A stretch of 64,000 nucleotides of DNA. Source: Microbacterium flavescens (GTDB lineage: Bacteria > Actinomycetota > Actinomycetes > Actinomycetales > Microbacteriaceae). The notes beneath the pieces are model-generated. The model did not search any database and was not told where the DNA came from. It saw only the letters and a program-made list of their open reading frames with translations. The number at the start of each line of letters is the position of its first letter. Position 1 is the stretch's first letter. The translations under genes and the position numbers were made by a program. This document shows positions 52,555 to 61,261 of the stretch, in pieces. The DNA lies in the NCBI RefSeq assembly GCF_018588945.1, contig NZ_JAFIWA010000001.1, positions 248,001 through 312,000 of the forward strand, read 5' to 3'.

Positions 52555-53007
52555 CTATGAGGCCTTCGACGCGTTCGCGACGATGGACTGAAGAACCTCG
52601 AGCGCGGCATCCGCCTTCTCCGGGGTGAAGCCGAACGTGTCGGTTATCACCTCATAGATGCGCGGTCCGTGCACTCTCAGGGCATCGCCCTCGGGCGTGA
52701 GCGCCACGGTCACGGATCGCTCGTCTTGCGGGTTGCGGGCGCGGGTGACGAGTCCCTGCGTCTCCATGCGCTTGACCAGCGGGGTGATCGTTCCGTAATC
52801 CGACCGCAGTCGCGTGACCAGTTCACCGACGGGGAGGTCGCCGTGCTCCCAGAGCATCGCGAGGACCAGGTACTGCGGGTAGGAGAGGCCCAGCGGCTCC
52901 AGGAGCGGTCGATAGACCGCGGTGACGGCTCGGAAGGCGGCGTGCAGATTGAAGCAGACCATGTCATCGAGTGCTACGACCGGCGGTTCCGAGGAGTCCT
53001 TGATCAC
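52555..53007 (-). CDS. MarR/OhrR-family regulator
   Basis: This is a 150-residue protein. MVCFNLHAAFRAVTAVYRPL and GLSYPQYLVLAMLWE match OhrR-type MarR regulators, where the N-terminal Cys (here in VCF, near residue 18) is the peroxide sensor. The winged HTH follows (GELVTRLRSDYGTITPLVKR, then RNPQDERSV). No ohr gene is adjacent. The GTG start has only a weak AGG upstream. It ends 36 bases after the ECF41 gene's reading frame in the same direction. Confidence 0.88.
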   Translation of the reverse strand: MIKDSSEPPVVALDDMVCFNLHAAFRAVTAVYRPLLEPLGLSYPQYLVLAMLWEHGDLPVGELVTRLRSDYGTITPLVKRMETQGLVTRARNPQDERSVTVALTPEGDALRVHGPRIYEVITDTFGFTPEKADAALEVLQSIVANASKAS

Positions 53008-53043
53008 GCCTGGACGCTATCACGTACCCCAGCCAATAGGACG

Positions 53044-53685
53044 CTAGGTAACTCTGGTGCGGGCATCCGTCGCCAGTATCACCTCGAGCGAGGCTGTGTC
53101 GCCGCGGCGAGCAGCGGCGAGGAACGCCCGGAACAGCCTTCGCTGGGCGTCAGGTCGAGTGCTTCGATGAGCGTCTTGCGCGAGGTGCTTGCGGGCGCGG
53201 CTGACGAGCTGCCGCGCGGCGTCTTCGGTCGTATCGACGACTTCGGCGATGCGTGAGTACGGGTAGACGAAGGCCTCGCGCAGGACGTACGCGGCACGCT
53301 CGGTCGGTGTGAGCCGCTGCATCAGCAGGAGGGTCGCCACGTCGAGGGCTTCGGCGCGCTCGGCCCCCAGTGTGGGGTCGCTGCCGGTGTCGACGGGAGT
53401 CGGCAGCCATGGCCCGATGTACGTCTCGTGGCGAGTATGCGCGCTTTCGAGGACGTTGATCGCTAGGCGGGTCGTGGTGGCCGCCAGGAAGGCCCCAGGC
53501 TCTCGAACCGCGGAGCGATCGCAGAGCTGCCAGCGGATCCACGCCTCTTGGAGGACGTCCTCCGCATCCGCCGCGTTCCCCAGCATGCGATAAGCGATGC
53601 CGAACAGCCGTCCCCGGCAACGCGTGTAGCTCTCCACGTCAGGGTCGTCGTCTGCGATCGTCCTGCCGGCATCGGTCGTCGTCAC
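53044..53685 (-). CDS. ECF41-type sigma factor lacking most of its C-terminal domain
   Basis: This is a 213-residue sigma factor. Region 2 (RGRLFGIAYRMLGNAADAED) and region 4 (RLTPTERAAYVLREAFVYPY, then SRARKHL) are complete. ECF41 factors normally continue with a SnoaL-like C-terminal domain of about 100 residues bearing a DGGGK motif; here only FLAAARRGDTASLEVILATD is left before the stop. In the family that domain controls activity, so this variant may be altered in regulation. GGAGGAA before the GTG supports the start. Confidence 0.85.
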   Translation of the reverse strand: MTTTDAGRTIADDDPDVESYTRCRGRLFGIAYRMLGNAADAEDVLQEAWIRWQLCDRSAVREPGAFLAATTTRLAINVLESAHTRHETYIGPWLPTPVDTGSDPTLGAERAEALDVATLLLMQRLTPTERAAYVLREAFVYPYSRIAEVVDTTEDAARQLVSRARKHLAQDAHRSTRPDAQRRLFRAFLAAARRGDTASLEVILATDARTRVT

Positions 53686-53868
53686 GAGTTCCTCCAGCCA
53701 TCGGGTCGACGCCGAGATTACATCGTGTACGAGTAAATAGGAAGCAGAAAGATAGAAACATAGTGAACTGCTGTCACAACAAGAGGTGGTGTGCGGTCTT
53801 CACTGCAGGCTCGGCTACAGGTCCGAGTCCCCGCACCACCCATCCGCCAACACACAGAAGGAACCGAC

Positions 53869-54858
53869 ATGCGCGCTCACACTCTCCAGCCCGAGGCTCA
53901 GGCGTTCGCCGACCTGACCGCCACGCCGCCCTTCCTCGCCGATCTCGGCGTCGAAGGTGCACGCAGACTCCTCGACGACGTGCAGGCAGCACCGGTCGAC
54001 AAGCCCGAGATCGAGGAGGAATGGCTCACCGTGTCTGCCGAGGTGGGTGACGTCCGCGTTCGGATCGTCCGGCCCGTCGATTCGGCGGGCCCGCTCCCGG
54101 CTGTGCTCTTCGTCCATGGGGGAGGCTGGGTCCTCGGCAACGCCGGCACTCACGACCGTCTCGTGCGTGAGATCGCGGTGGGCGCGAAAGCCGCGGTGGT
54201 GTTCGTCGAGTACGACCGGTCACCAGAGGTGCGGCATCCGGTCGCCATCGAGCAGGCCTACGCTGTTGCGCAGTGGATCACGCGGGACGGTTCCGGAAGA
54301 GGACTGGATGCCGCGCGCCTGGCTGTGGCCGGAGACTCTGTGGGCGGCAACATGGCGGCCGTCGTCGCCATCCTGGCCAAGCGTCGTGGCGATGTCGCCT
54401 TCATCCACCAGTCGCTCTACTACCCCGTCACCGATGCCGGCCAGGACACCGAGAGCTACCGCGAGTTCGCGGAGGGGTTCCACCTTCGTGCCGATGCGAT
54501 GGCCTGGTTCTGGGACTGCTATCTCCCCGACGCCGAGGCGCGCAAGGACATCACGGCGTCACCGCTGCGGGGTTCACCGGAGGATCTCGCCGGCCTGCCC
54601 GAGACGTTCCTCATCGTGGATGAGAACGATGTGCTGCGCGATGAGGGCGAAGCCTACGGACGGAAGCTCATCGAGGCGGGGGTTCCCACCACCCTGGTTC
54701 GCTACGACGCCACCATCCACGACTTCATGATGCTCAACCCGCTGCGCCCCTCGGCCGCCACCACCGCAGCCGTCGAACAGGCCGTCTTCATCCTTCGCAA
54801 AGCCTTCGACCGGGAGCGCGCTGTCCCCGCCTCGAGCGGGGCCTACGCGAACGCCTGA
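53869..54858 (+). CDS. HSL-type alpha/beta hydrolase (esterase/lipase)
   Basis: This 329-residue enzyme has FVHGGGWVLG (HGGGW oxyanion motif) near residue 83, GDSVGGN (G-D-S-x-G-G nucleophile) near 162, DENDVLRDEG acid near 252 and IHDFMMLN His near 283: the hormone-sensitive-lipase family. GAAGGAA precedes the ATG. It is divergent from the ECF41 gene, 183 bases apart, with an AT-rich region between. It converges with the glycosyltransferase. Confidence 0.92.
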   Translation: MRAHTLQPEAQAFADLTATPPFLADLGVEGARRLLDDVQAAPVDKPEIEEEWLTVSAEVGDVRVRIVRPVDSAGPLPAVLFVHGGGWVLGNAGTHDRLVREIAVGAKAAVVFVEYDRSPEVRHPVAIEQAYAVAQWITRDGSGRGLDAARLAVAGDSVGGNMAAVVAILAKRRGDVAFIHQSLYYPVTDAGQDTESYREFAEGFHLRADAMAWFWDCYLPDAEARKDITASPLRGSPEDLAGLPETFLIVDENDVLRDEGEAYGRKLIEAGVPTTLVRYDATIHDFMMLNPLRPSAATTAAVEQAVFILRKAFDRERAVPASSGAYANA

Positions 54859-54870
54859 CCCTCCGGTGCG

Positions 54871-56097
54871 TCAGGTGCGGAGGCCCGCGGCGATCACTCG
54901 CGCCGCGGCCGCCGCGCCGTCCTCGCCCTGGTAGGCGCGCTTCACCTCGTCCGCTGCGCGGCGGATCGCGGGGTCGGAGATCACGCGCTCGACGGCGTGG
55001 ACGAACTCCGGCTTGGAGACGTGCTTCGGCGGCACCGCGATGGCGTTCCCTCGCTCCTCGCAGAGCCGAACGTGCCAGGTCTGCTCGGGCTGCAGACCCA
55101 TGCCCACGAAGGGCACCCCGGTGGCGCACGCCGTCTGGACGGTGCCCTGCCCACCGTGCAGGACCGCGGCATCCAGCATCCCGCCCATCTTGTGAACCGG
55201 CAGCAGCTCGGTCACGTGGACATTCGCGGGAAGGGTGTCTCCAGGTTCGAGGTAGTGGCCGATCGGGGCGATGACGTTGACGGCGAGCGAGCCGAGCGCG
55301 CGCGCTGCAGCGAGGGCGAGCGCGCGATTTCCCGACGAGCCCAGGCCGAGGTAGACGAGCGGTTCGGGGGCCGCTGCCAGTTCGACGGCGATCGACGGGA
55401 TCGGCGCATCGATGTGGGCGAAGATCGGCCCGATGCGCTGGAAGCCGGGCGGCAGCTCGAAGCCGTCCAGCTCCCATGGCATCTCCGTCAGCAGATTGTG
55501 GTCTGCGGTGATGAGCGAGGCGACGGTGCGGAGCGGGGGCACGCCGTTCTCCTTCGCGGCGGTCGTGAAAGCCCGCGGCGCGAGCGGGAGCCCGTTGTAC
55601 ACCCAGCGGAACAGGCGCGTCGCGAGGCTGTCGGCGAGACGCGCCACCCGTCCGCTGCCGCGCACGAACCCCTGGCGCGATGCCTGCGCGACCTGGGGCT
55701 GCGTCAGGGCGAAGGGAACGGGGTAGAAGAGCGGAACGGATTCGGCGCGAGCCGAGATGAACGACGTGAGGTTCGACCCCGTGACCACGGCCTTCGCGTC
55801 CAGGCTGCGGATGAGGCGTCGCTCGACATCGACCCGCGCGCGCACGAGCGCGTCGGTGAAGGGACTCCTCAGGCTGCGTCCCTGGTCGAACGCGATCGCC
55901 TGGTCTCTCTCGGCGTCGCTCCATGCCGGCTCGCACGCCCGATAGTCGAACCCGGCGTCGGTGATCAGCTGGACGTAGTCGTGCTCGTATCCCATGAACA
56001 CGATGTCGGCCTCGCCGCGCAGGGCACGGGCGACCTGGATCATGCGCGTCGTCTCGGCGAGGTTGAACGTCACCGGACAGAACAGGACAGTCGTCAT
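54871..56097 (-). CDS. UGT/MGT-like glycosyltransferase (GT1, GT-B fold)
   Basis: This 408-residue protein has an N-terminal acceptor domain and a C-terminal nucleotide-sugar domain with LVYLGLGSSG near 245 and the GT1 signature VLHGGQGTVQTACATGVPF near 318-336, followed by GMGLQPEQTWH. GT1 enzymes attach sugars to lipophilic acceptors or antibiotics. It overlaps the upstream EI24 gene by four bases (ATGA), so the two may act together on a membrane substrate. Confidence 0.9.
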   Translation of the reverse strand: MTTVLFCPVTFNLAETTRMIQVARALRGEADIVFMGYEHDYVQLITDAGFDYRACEPAWSDAERDQAIAFDQGRSLRSPFTDALVRARVDVERRLIRSLDAKAVVTGSNLTSFISARAESVPLFYPVPFALTQPQVAQASRQGFVRGSGRVARLADSLATRLFRWVYNGLPLAPRAFTTAAKENGVPPLRTVASLITADHNLLTEMPWELDGFELPPGFQRIGPIFAHIDAPIPSIAVELAAAPEPLVYLGLGSSGNRALALAAARALGSLAVNVIAPIGHYLEPGDTLPANVHVTELLPVHKMGGMLDAAVLHGGQGTVQTACATGVPFVGMGLQPEQTWHVRLCEERGNAIAVPPKHVSKPEFVHAVERVISDPAIRRAADEVKRAYQGEDGAAAAARVIAAGLRT

Positions 56098-56855
56098 CGG
56101 ACCACTCCCTCTGCCTGCGGATCGCGGTCCTGCGGTTCGAGGAGCGACCGCGCGAGCATCGTCGAGCCCGCGACGGCCGCCGGCATCGTGGCGACCGCGC
56201 CCAACGGCACCATGAAGCACAGCTGTGTCGCCGCGCCGAAGCCGAGCACCCGCGCGCGATGGCGTCGGCTGAGCGACTTCCGCGCGGCCGGCAGCATGCC
56301 GCGCGCAGTGAGCGCCCGCGAGACGAGCTCCTGCGCCACGAGCCACCCCGTCGCGAGCACTCCGAAGACGGTGCCCAGCACCCCGCCGACGACGGGGACC
56401 AGTCCGAGCAGGCCGGCGGCGATCGCCACGCCGATGCCCCGGGCCACGAGGATCAGCCCGTCGAGCGCGGAGCGCCAGATCCCGTACCGGGCGCCGGTGG
56501 GCGAGCCTCCGAGCTCCTTCTCGACGGAGTCCCAGATCCGCTCGTAGAACGGCTCGCCGACCAGCAGTGTCAGCGCGGTGAACGAGACGGCGACGAGCAC
56601 CAGTGCGGCACCGAGGAGGGCGGTGCCCACGGCGACGCGCATGACGGTGGCCCACACGCCCGGCCACCCGTCGGCGAACGGCGTGACCGCCTCGGCGATC
56701 GCCGGAAGGAACGTACCGAGGGCGATGAGCCCGGCCAGCAGCACCAGGGCGACGATCGCCGCCGGTGCCAGCCCGAGCGCCATCAAACCCGGCCGGCGCC
56801 GCCAGTAGCCGAAACCCCGGCCCAGCATGCCCACTCCGCGCGCGAACTCCCGCAT
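56094..56855 (-). CDS. EI24/CysZ-like membrane protein
   Basis: This 253-residue protein has about four to five hydrophobic segments. FARGVGMLGRGFGYWRRRPG at the N-terminus and GEPFYERIWDSVEKELGG in the middle loop are typical of actinobacterial EI24-domain proteins, relatives of CysZ. The role may be anion transport or membrane homeostasis. The ATG chosen gives the usual family start; an open frame extends 25 residues upstream. Confidence 0.85.
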   Translation of the reverse strand: MREFARGVGMLGRGFGYWRRRPGLMALGLAPAAIVALVLLAGLIALGTFLPAIAEAVTPFADGWPGVWATVMRVAVGTALLGAALVLVAVSFTALTLLVGEPFYERIWDSVEKELGGSPTGARYGIWRSALDGLILVARGIGVAIAAGLLGLVPVVGGVLGTVFGVLATGWLVAQELVSRALTARGMLPAARKSLSRRHRARVLGFGAATQLCFMVPLGAVATMPAAVAGSTMLARSLLEPQDRDPQAEGVVR

Positions 56856-56966
56856 CTTCCTCAGCCTAAGCGGGCGTCGCCCGGCGGAGGCGGACTCGGG
56901 CGCGCGCCGCACCACGCGATCGGGCCGCACCCGTCGAGGGTGCGGCCCGATGCTGCGTGTGCGGGA

Positions 56967-57728
56967 TCAGCTGATCCGGCGCCGATAGACCGCCATGGCC
57001 CAGAAGTAGGCGACGACGAGGATGCCGATGCACCAGGCGAGGGCGACCCAGAGCTCCCTGCCCACCGGCTCCTGGGCGAAGATGGCGCGGAGCGACTCGA
57101 CGATCGGCGTGACCGGCTGGTTGTCGGCGAACCAGGCCACCGGCGCCGGCATGGTGTCGGTGGGGACGAACGCCGAGCTCAGGAACGGCAGGAAGATGAG
57201 CGGATACGAGAACGCGCTCGCACCGTCGACCGTCTTCGCCGAGAGACCGGCGACGACAGCCAGCCACGTCAGAGCCAGTGTGAACAGCACCAGGATGCCG
57301 AGCACGGCCAGCCAGCCGAGCACTCCGATTCCGGTGCGGAACCCCATCGCGAACGCCACTCCGATGACGATGACGAGCGAGATCACGTTGGCCACGAGCG
57401 ACGTGAGGACGTGCGCCCACAGGGCGCTGGATCGTGCGATCGGCATCGACTGGAACCGCTCGAAGATGCCACCCTGCATGTCCATGAACAGCCGGTACGC
57501 CGTGTAGGCGATACCCGACGCGATCGTGATCAGCAGGATGCCGGGGAGCATGTAGTCGATGTACGACGAGGTCCCGGTGTCGATGGCCCCGCCGAACACG
57601 AAAACGAACAGGATCATGATGGCCACCGGAGTGACCGCCGTGGTGATGATCGTGTCGGGACTGCGGAGGATGTGGCGCAGCGACCGCCCGGTGAGGACGG
57701 CGGTGTCGCCGAGGAAGTGCGCGTTCAT
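56967..57728 (-). CDS. ABC-2 type exporter permease (DrrB-like)
   Basis: This 253-residue protein has six membrane segments with the ABC-2 layout, including DMQGGIFERFQSMPI after the second segment, the typical DrrB/NodJ motif. Together with the ATPase upstream it forms a drug or lipid exporter. The ATG overlaps the ATPase stop as ATGA. Confidence 0.92.
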   Translation of the reverse strand: MNAHFLGDTAVLTGRSLRHILRSPDTIITTAVTPVAIMILFVFVFGGAIDTGTSSYIDYMLPGILLITIASGIAYTAYRLFMDMQGGIFERFQSMPIARSSALWAHVLTSLVANVISLVIVIGVAFAMGFRTGIGVLGWLAVLGILVLFTLALTWLAVVAGLSAKTVDGASAFSYPLIFLPFLSSAFVPTDTMPAPVAWFADNQPVTPIVESLRAIFAQEPVGRELWVALAWCIGILVVAYFWAMAVYRRRIS

Positions 57729-58510
57729 CGTGATTCTCCCTTCTCGCCCGCGGGGGCGTCCTCGCCGATGATCGCGAGGAAGACCTCCTCGAGCGTCGGC
57801 TGCTTCTCGACGTACTCGACCTTCGCCGGGGGCAGCAGCTGCTTCAGCTCGGCGAGCGTGCCGTCGGCGATGATGCGGCCCTGGTGGAGGATCGCGATCC
57901 GGTCGGCGAGCTGCTCGGCCTCGTCGAGGTACTGCGTGGTCAGCAGGACGGTCGTCCCATTCGCGGCGAGCTCCTTGACGGCATCCCACACCTCGATGCG
58001 CGCCTGCGGATCGAGACCCGTGGTGGGTTCGTCGAGGAACACGACGGGCGGGTTGCCGATCAGGCTCATCGCGATGTCGAGGCGCCGGCGCATGCCGCCT
58101 GAGTACGTGCCCGCACGGCGGCCGCCGGCGTCGGTGAGGGAGAATCGCGCGAGCAGACGGTCCGCCACCTCACCGGGGTTCTTGATGTGGCGCAGCTGCG
58201 CGACCAGCACGAGGTTCTCGCGCCCGGTGAGCACCTCGTCGACGGCGGCGAACTGCCCGGTGAGACTGATCGACTCGCGAACCTGCGCGGCATCCGCCGT
58301 CACATCGTGGCCGTCGACGGTGGCCGTGCCCGCATCGCCCTTCAGCAGGGTCGACAGGATGCGGACCACCGTGGTCTTGCCGGCGCCGTTCGAGCCGAGG
58401 AGGGCGAAGATGCTTCCCCGCGCCACCTCGAAGTCGACGCCCTTGAGCACGTCGAGGTCTTTGAAGGACTTCTCGAGTCCCTGGACCCGGATCGCTGTTG
58501 CGGCGGTCAT
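57725..58510 (-). CDS. ABC exporter ATPase (DrrA-like)
   Basis: This 261-residue ATPase has GSNGAGKTT (Walker A) near 40, the ABC signature YSGGMRRRLD near 140, VVFLDEPTTGLDP (Walker B) near 160 and a switch His region replaced by TTQYLDEAE, as in DrrA. The C-terminal GQLL...PTLEEVF segment is the DrrA regulatory tail. It starts two bases after the DUF1048 gene. Confidence 0.94.
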   Translation of the reverse strand: MTAATAIRVQGLEKSFKDLDVLKGVDFEVARGSIFALLGSNGAGKTTVVRILSTLLKGDAGTATVDGHDVTADAAQVRESISLTGQFAAVDEVLTGRENLVLVAQLRHIKNPGEVADRLLARFSLTDAGGRRAGTYSGGMRRRLDIAMSLIGNPPVVFLDEPTTGLDPQARIEVWDAVKELAANGTTVLLTTQYLDEAEQLADRIAILHQGRIIADGTLAELKQLLPPAKVEYVEKQPTLEEVFLAIIGEDAPAGEKGESR

Positions 58511-58512
58511 CG

Positions 58513-58878
58513 CTATCCGTCCTCTCGCTTCGCGTCGTCCATCGCCTTCGTGAGGCGCGCCCGCTCCTTGTCGATCCAGTGGGTGCCGCCGTACGCCTGC
58601 GCGAACGTCTCGGTGAACTCGACGGGGTCGTCGCCGACGATGTCGCGCACCGGGGTGCCGTCGAGCGCGGCGCGCTCCCACAGATCGGCCAGGTCGGTGA
58701 ACATCCGGGTCAGCGTGTCACCGTCGGTGATCCCGCCGTAGTAAAGGAAGTAGCGGTGCATCGCCTTCGCTGCGGTGGCGTAGGGCTCGGGGAGTCCGTC
58801 GATGCGCGCCTTGTCCTGCTTGTACTGCTTCTTCTGCTCGAGCGATCCGGTGATGGATTCGATCCACTTCGCGGCCAT
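58513..58878 (-). CDS. DUF1048 family protein
   Basis: This is a 121-residue helical protein. KQYKQDKARIDGLPEPYATA and YYGGITDGDTL match DUF1048, small soluble proteins found next to PadR genes and ABC exporters in Gram-positive bacteria. It starts two bases after the PadR stop. A role as an accessory regulator is likely but unproven. Confidence 0.9.
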   Translation of the reverse strand: MAAKWIESITGSLEQKKQYKQDKARIDGLPEPYATAAKAMHRYFLYYGGITDGDTLTRMFTDLADLWERAALDGTPVRDIVGDDPVEFTETFAQAYGGTHWIDKERARLTKAMDDAKREDG

Positions 58879-58880
58879 GA

Positions 58881-59243
58881 TCACTGATCTCCTTCGGTCT
58901 GAATTGCTGGGTCTGGGTCTGTGGTGCGGCGGAGCCGTTCGATGCGGTCTGCGAGGAAGCTCCAGGTCGTCCAGAACTCCGCGAGCTGCTCGCGGCCCTG
59001 GGCGTTGAGCGAGTACACCTTGCGCGGCGGCCCCTTCTCGGACGGCACCTTCTCGACGTCGACGAGACCCCGCTGCTCCACGCGCACGAGGAGCGCGTAC
59101 ACCGTGCCCTCGACGAGATCGGAGAAGCCCTGGTCTCGCAGGCGCGCCGTGATCTCGTAGCCGTATGCCGGCTGGGCGGACAGGGTCGCGAGCACGATGC
59201 CCTCGAGAGTGCCCTTGAGCATCTCGGTCATCTGGTTGCCCAT
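58881..59243 (-). CDS. PadR-family repressor
   Basis: This 120-residue winged-HTH regulator has LKGTLEGIVLATLSAQPAYG and YEITARLRDQGF, then VEGTVYALLVRVEQRGLV and GPPRKVYSLNAQGREQL, the full PadR N-terminal signature. GGAGGTG eight bases before the ATG supports the start. It heads the operon PadR-DUF1048-DrrA-DrrB and probably represses it from repeats just upstream. Confidence 0.93.
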   Translation of the reverse strand: MGNQMTEMLKGTLEGIVLATLSAQPAYGYEITARLRDQGFSDLVEGTVYALLVRVEQRGLVDVEKVPSEKGPPRKVYSLNAQGREQLAEFWTTWSFLADRIERLRRTTDPDPAIQTEGDQ

Positions 59244-59263
59244 CTCGGTTCACCTCCATCTAG

Positions 59264-59327
59264 TCTGTGTTGCTGAGTACCACTAGACGGTAACACTAAG
59301 TACCGGTAGGTAGCAACACTGAATACC
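59264..59327. promoter_or_regulatory. three 23-bp-spaced direct repeats, PadR operator candidate
   Basis: CTGAGTACC (59273-59281), CTAAGTACC (59296-59304) and CTGAATACC (59319-59327) recur at exact 23-bp intervals. The second and third are preceded by GTAACA and GCAACA and the first by GTGTTG, so the unit is about 15 bp. They lie 30-84 bases before the PadR start. Same-face spacing suggests cooperative binding. Confidence 0.65.
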
Positions 59328-59401
59328 GAACGATTTGCGGATGCCGCAGGCCGGGCCTCCTCGATCGAAGGCTCGCGGGTAGATGTGTCGGGGCCGGGAG
59401 A

Positions 59402-59429
59402 TCTCGATACACGCGCTTCGCGCGCACTC
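59402..59429. repeat. REP-like intergenic repeat
   Basis: TCTCGATACACGCGCTTCGC and the bases after it form a short intergenic palindrome of a kind common between genes in Microbacterium-type genomes (GCGCTTCGCGC core). It lies between the PadR operators and the MFS gene end and runs directly into the tandem repeat that follows. No coding is seen. Confidence 0.5.
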
Positions 59430-59508
59430 GATCAGCGGGGGCGCGATCCGCCGGGGTCCCGATCGGCGGGGGTGCCGATGAGCGGGGGTGCCGATCGGCG
59501 GGGGTCAG
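59430..59508. repeat. five tandem 15/16-bp repeats
   Basis: The units start at 59430, 59445, 59461, 59477 and 59493 and follow the pattern GATCGGCGGGGGTGCC, with small variations (GATCAGCGGGGGCGC, GATCCGCCGGGGTCCC, GATGAGCGGGGGTGCC). The last unit runs into the stop codon region of the MFS gene. The array may be variable between strains. Confidence 0.65.
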
Positions 59509-61148
59509 ACCTCTTCGCCGGTGGCGACCGACTCCGGGATCTCGCCCGGACGGAAGCGCGGCAGGCGGCTGGCCGGGACGATCGCGATGGCGCTCACGCC
59601 GGCGAGCAGAAGCAGGCCGAGTTTGAGCGCGCTCAAGCGGGCCTCCTCGTTGAGGGCGACGGCTGCGTCGACCTGTGCCTCCGAGGCATCCGTCTGCTCT
59701 TCCAGCACGCCCTTCAACCGGTCGTTGCTGACGAAGTTGACGCTGTCGAGGTCGATCTGCGACACGAGTTCGGGGGAGAGTTCGGGGTGATCGGCGAGCG
59801 ACGACGCCACGTTGAAGCTTAGGATGCCGACGAGCAGAGCGCCGGACACCGCGGTGCCGACGGCGGAGGCGAGATTCTGGGTCGTGCCTCGCACGGACCC
59901 CACGTCTCCCGCGAGGGTCTTCGGCGACGCCGTCACGAGCACGTTGAAGACGAGCGTCACGAGGGCTCCCTGCCCGACGCCGAACACGAAGAGGCCGAGG
60001 ATCGTGGGCAGCGTCTCCCAGTTGTTGGAGACCACGAACGCCAGCCACACGAGCGCGACGGTCGTCAGGCTGAAGGAGAACATGCCGATCGTGCGGGGCG
60101 AGAAGCGGCGGTAGAAGCGCACGACGATGATCGCGGTGAAGAAGACCGTGAGGTTGAACGGCAGCATCGCGAGCGACGTGTCGAAGGGCGTCCGGCCCTG
60201 GACGATCTGGATGTAGAGCGGGATCGTGAAGTTGAGAGCCGCCTCCAAGGCGACGACGATGAACATCGCGTAGACCGCGGCGCGCTCCCGGGAGGAGCCG
60301 AACACCGACAGGCTCACGAGCGGCACCTTGCCGGCCTTCGTCCGCCGCCGTGTCCACAGGAAGAACAGCTGCACGAGCACGACGCCGATCACGATGAGAA
60401 GCGGCGCCGGCGACAGCCCCAGGATCTCGAACGGGGCTCCCGGCCTCGCCGAGATGATGCCCCAGCTGTTGAGGTTGTTGACGCCGAGCGTCAGCGCCAC
60501 GATGCCGAGACCGATCAGCACGGCCGCGACGAAATCGATCTTCACGGCCTTGTTGCCCGGGGCGCCGCGCATCCGGAAGCTCAGCACGAAGACCGCGACG
60601 GCCAGCACGAGCACCACGACGAACACCTGCCGCCACCCGACCAGTGTCGCCAGCGTGCCGCCGATGAGGAACGCGCTCACACCCGCGAGCGCGCGCGCCG
60701 AGCCGAGCGAGCCGATCGCGGTCTCCTGCTGGCGGCCGTGATAGTTCTCGGCGATGAGCGCGACGAGCGAGGGCACGATGATGGCGGCGGATGCCCCGGC
60801 CAGCGCCTGCGCGAGGATGACGTATCCCACCGTCGGCGCGAGGATCATCAGCACCGCTGAGACGGCGAAGACGGCGACGACCACGCGGAAGACGATGACC
60901 CAGCCGACCCGCTGGCCGATCTTGGCTCCGACCATCACGAGAGCGGCCACCACGAGACCGTAGGTCACGATCGCGGTGCTGACGTCGGTGGGGGGCACGC
61001 CGAAGGTCTCGACCATTCCGCCGAGCGACACGGGGAGTGCGGAGACGTTGTACGACATGAGCACCTGCGCGAGGAAGAGTCCGACGAGCGGTGCCCAGGA
61101 GGCGCGGGATGCCGCGGCCTCAGAGCGTGTGGCGGGCTGGGTGGTCAT
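59505..61148 (-). CDS. MFS transporter, 14-TM type
   Basis: This 547-residue protein has about 14 membrane segments with a short basic N-terminus. GAKIGQRVGWVIVFR is a motif-A-like loop, and ARALAGVSAFLIGGTLATLV lies at the motif C position without its canonical sequence. An extracytoplasmic loop (about 475-520, DHPELSPELVSQIDLDSV and on) precedes the last helix, as in DHA2 proteins. AGGA precedes the ATG chosen (MTTQPATRS); an ATG two codons earlier is possible. The substrate is unknown. Confidence 0.88.
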   Translation of the reverse strand: MTTQPATRSEAAASRASWAPLVGLFLAQVLMSYNVSALPVSLGGMVETFGVPPTDVSTAIVTYGLVVAALVMVGAKIGQRVGWVIVFRVVVAVFAVSAVLMILAPTVGYVILAQALAGASAAIIVPSLVALIAENYHGRQQETAIGSLGSARALAGVSAFLIGGTLATLVGWRQVFVVVLVLAVAVFVLSFRMRGAPGNKAVKIDFVAAVLIGLGIVALTLGVNNLNSWGIISARPGAPFEILGLSPAPLLIVIGVVLVQLFFLWTRRRTKAGKVPLVSLSVFGSSRERAAVYAMFIVVALEAALNFTIPLYIQIVQGRTPFDTSLAMLPFNLTVFFTAIIVVRFYRRFSPRTIGMFSFSLTTVALVWLAFVVSNNWETLPTILGLFVFGVGQGALVTLVFNVLVTASPKTLAGDVGSVRGTTQNLASAVGTAVSGALLVGILSFNVASSLADHPELSPELVSQIDLDSVNFVSNDRLKGVLEEQTDASEAQVDAAVALNEEARLSALKLGLLLLAGVSAIAIVPASRLPRFRPGEIPESVATGEEV

Positions 61149-61261
61149 GCGCATTCCTGCCTGTCGACGAGTACGGGCCATGCGGCGCCCGGGGCGGCAG
61201 GCGGCCTGCGCGCCCGGACACTGTCAGCGTAGGACGATCGGCGCGGGAGTGGGAGAGAACG

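Noticed and set aside
54997..58553. Long rightward frames (54997-56547 and 56259-58553)
   Set aside because: They oppose the glycosyltransferase, EI24, ABC permease and ATPase genes, which have full family motifs; the frames are Arg/Glu/His-rich without structure.
59296..60636. 446-codon leftward frame over the MFS gene
   Set aside because: Same strand but a different frame from the 14-TM transporter; Arg-rich and passes through the tandem repeats and PadR operators.
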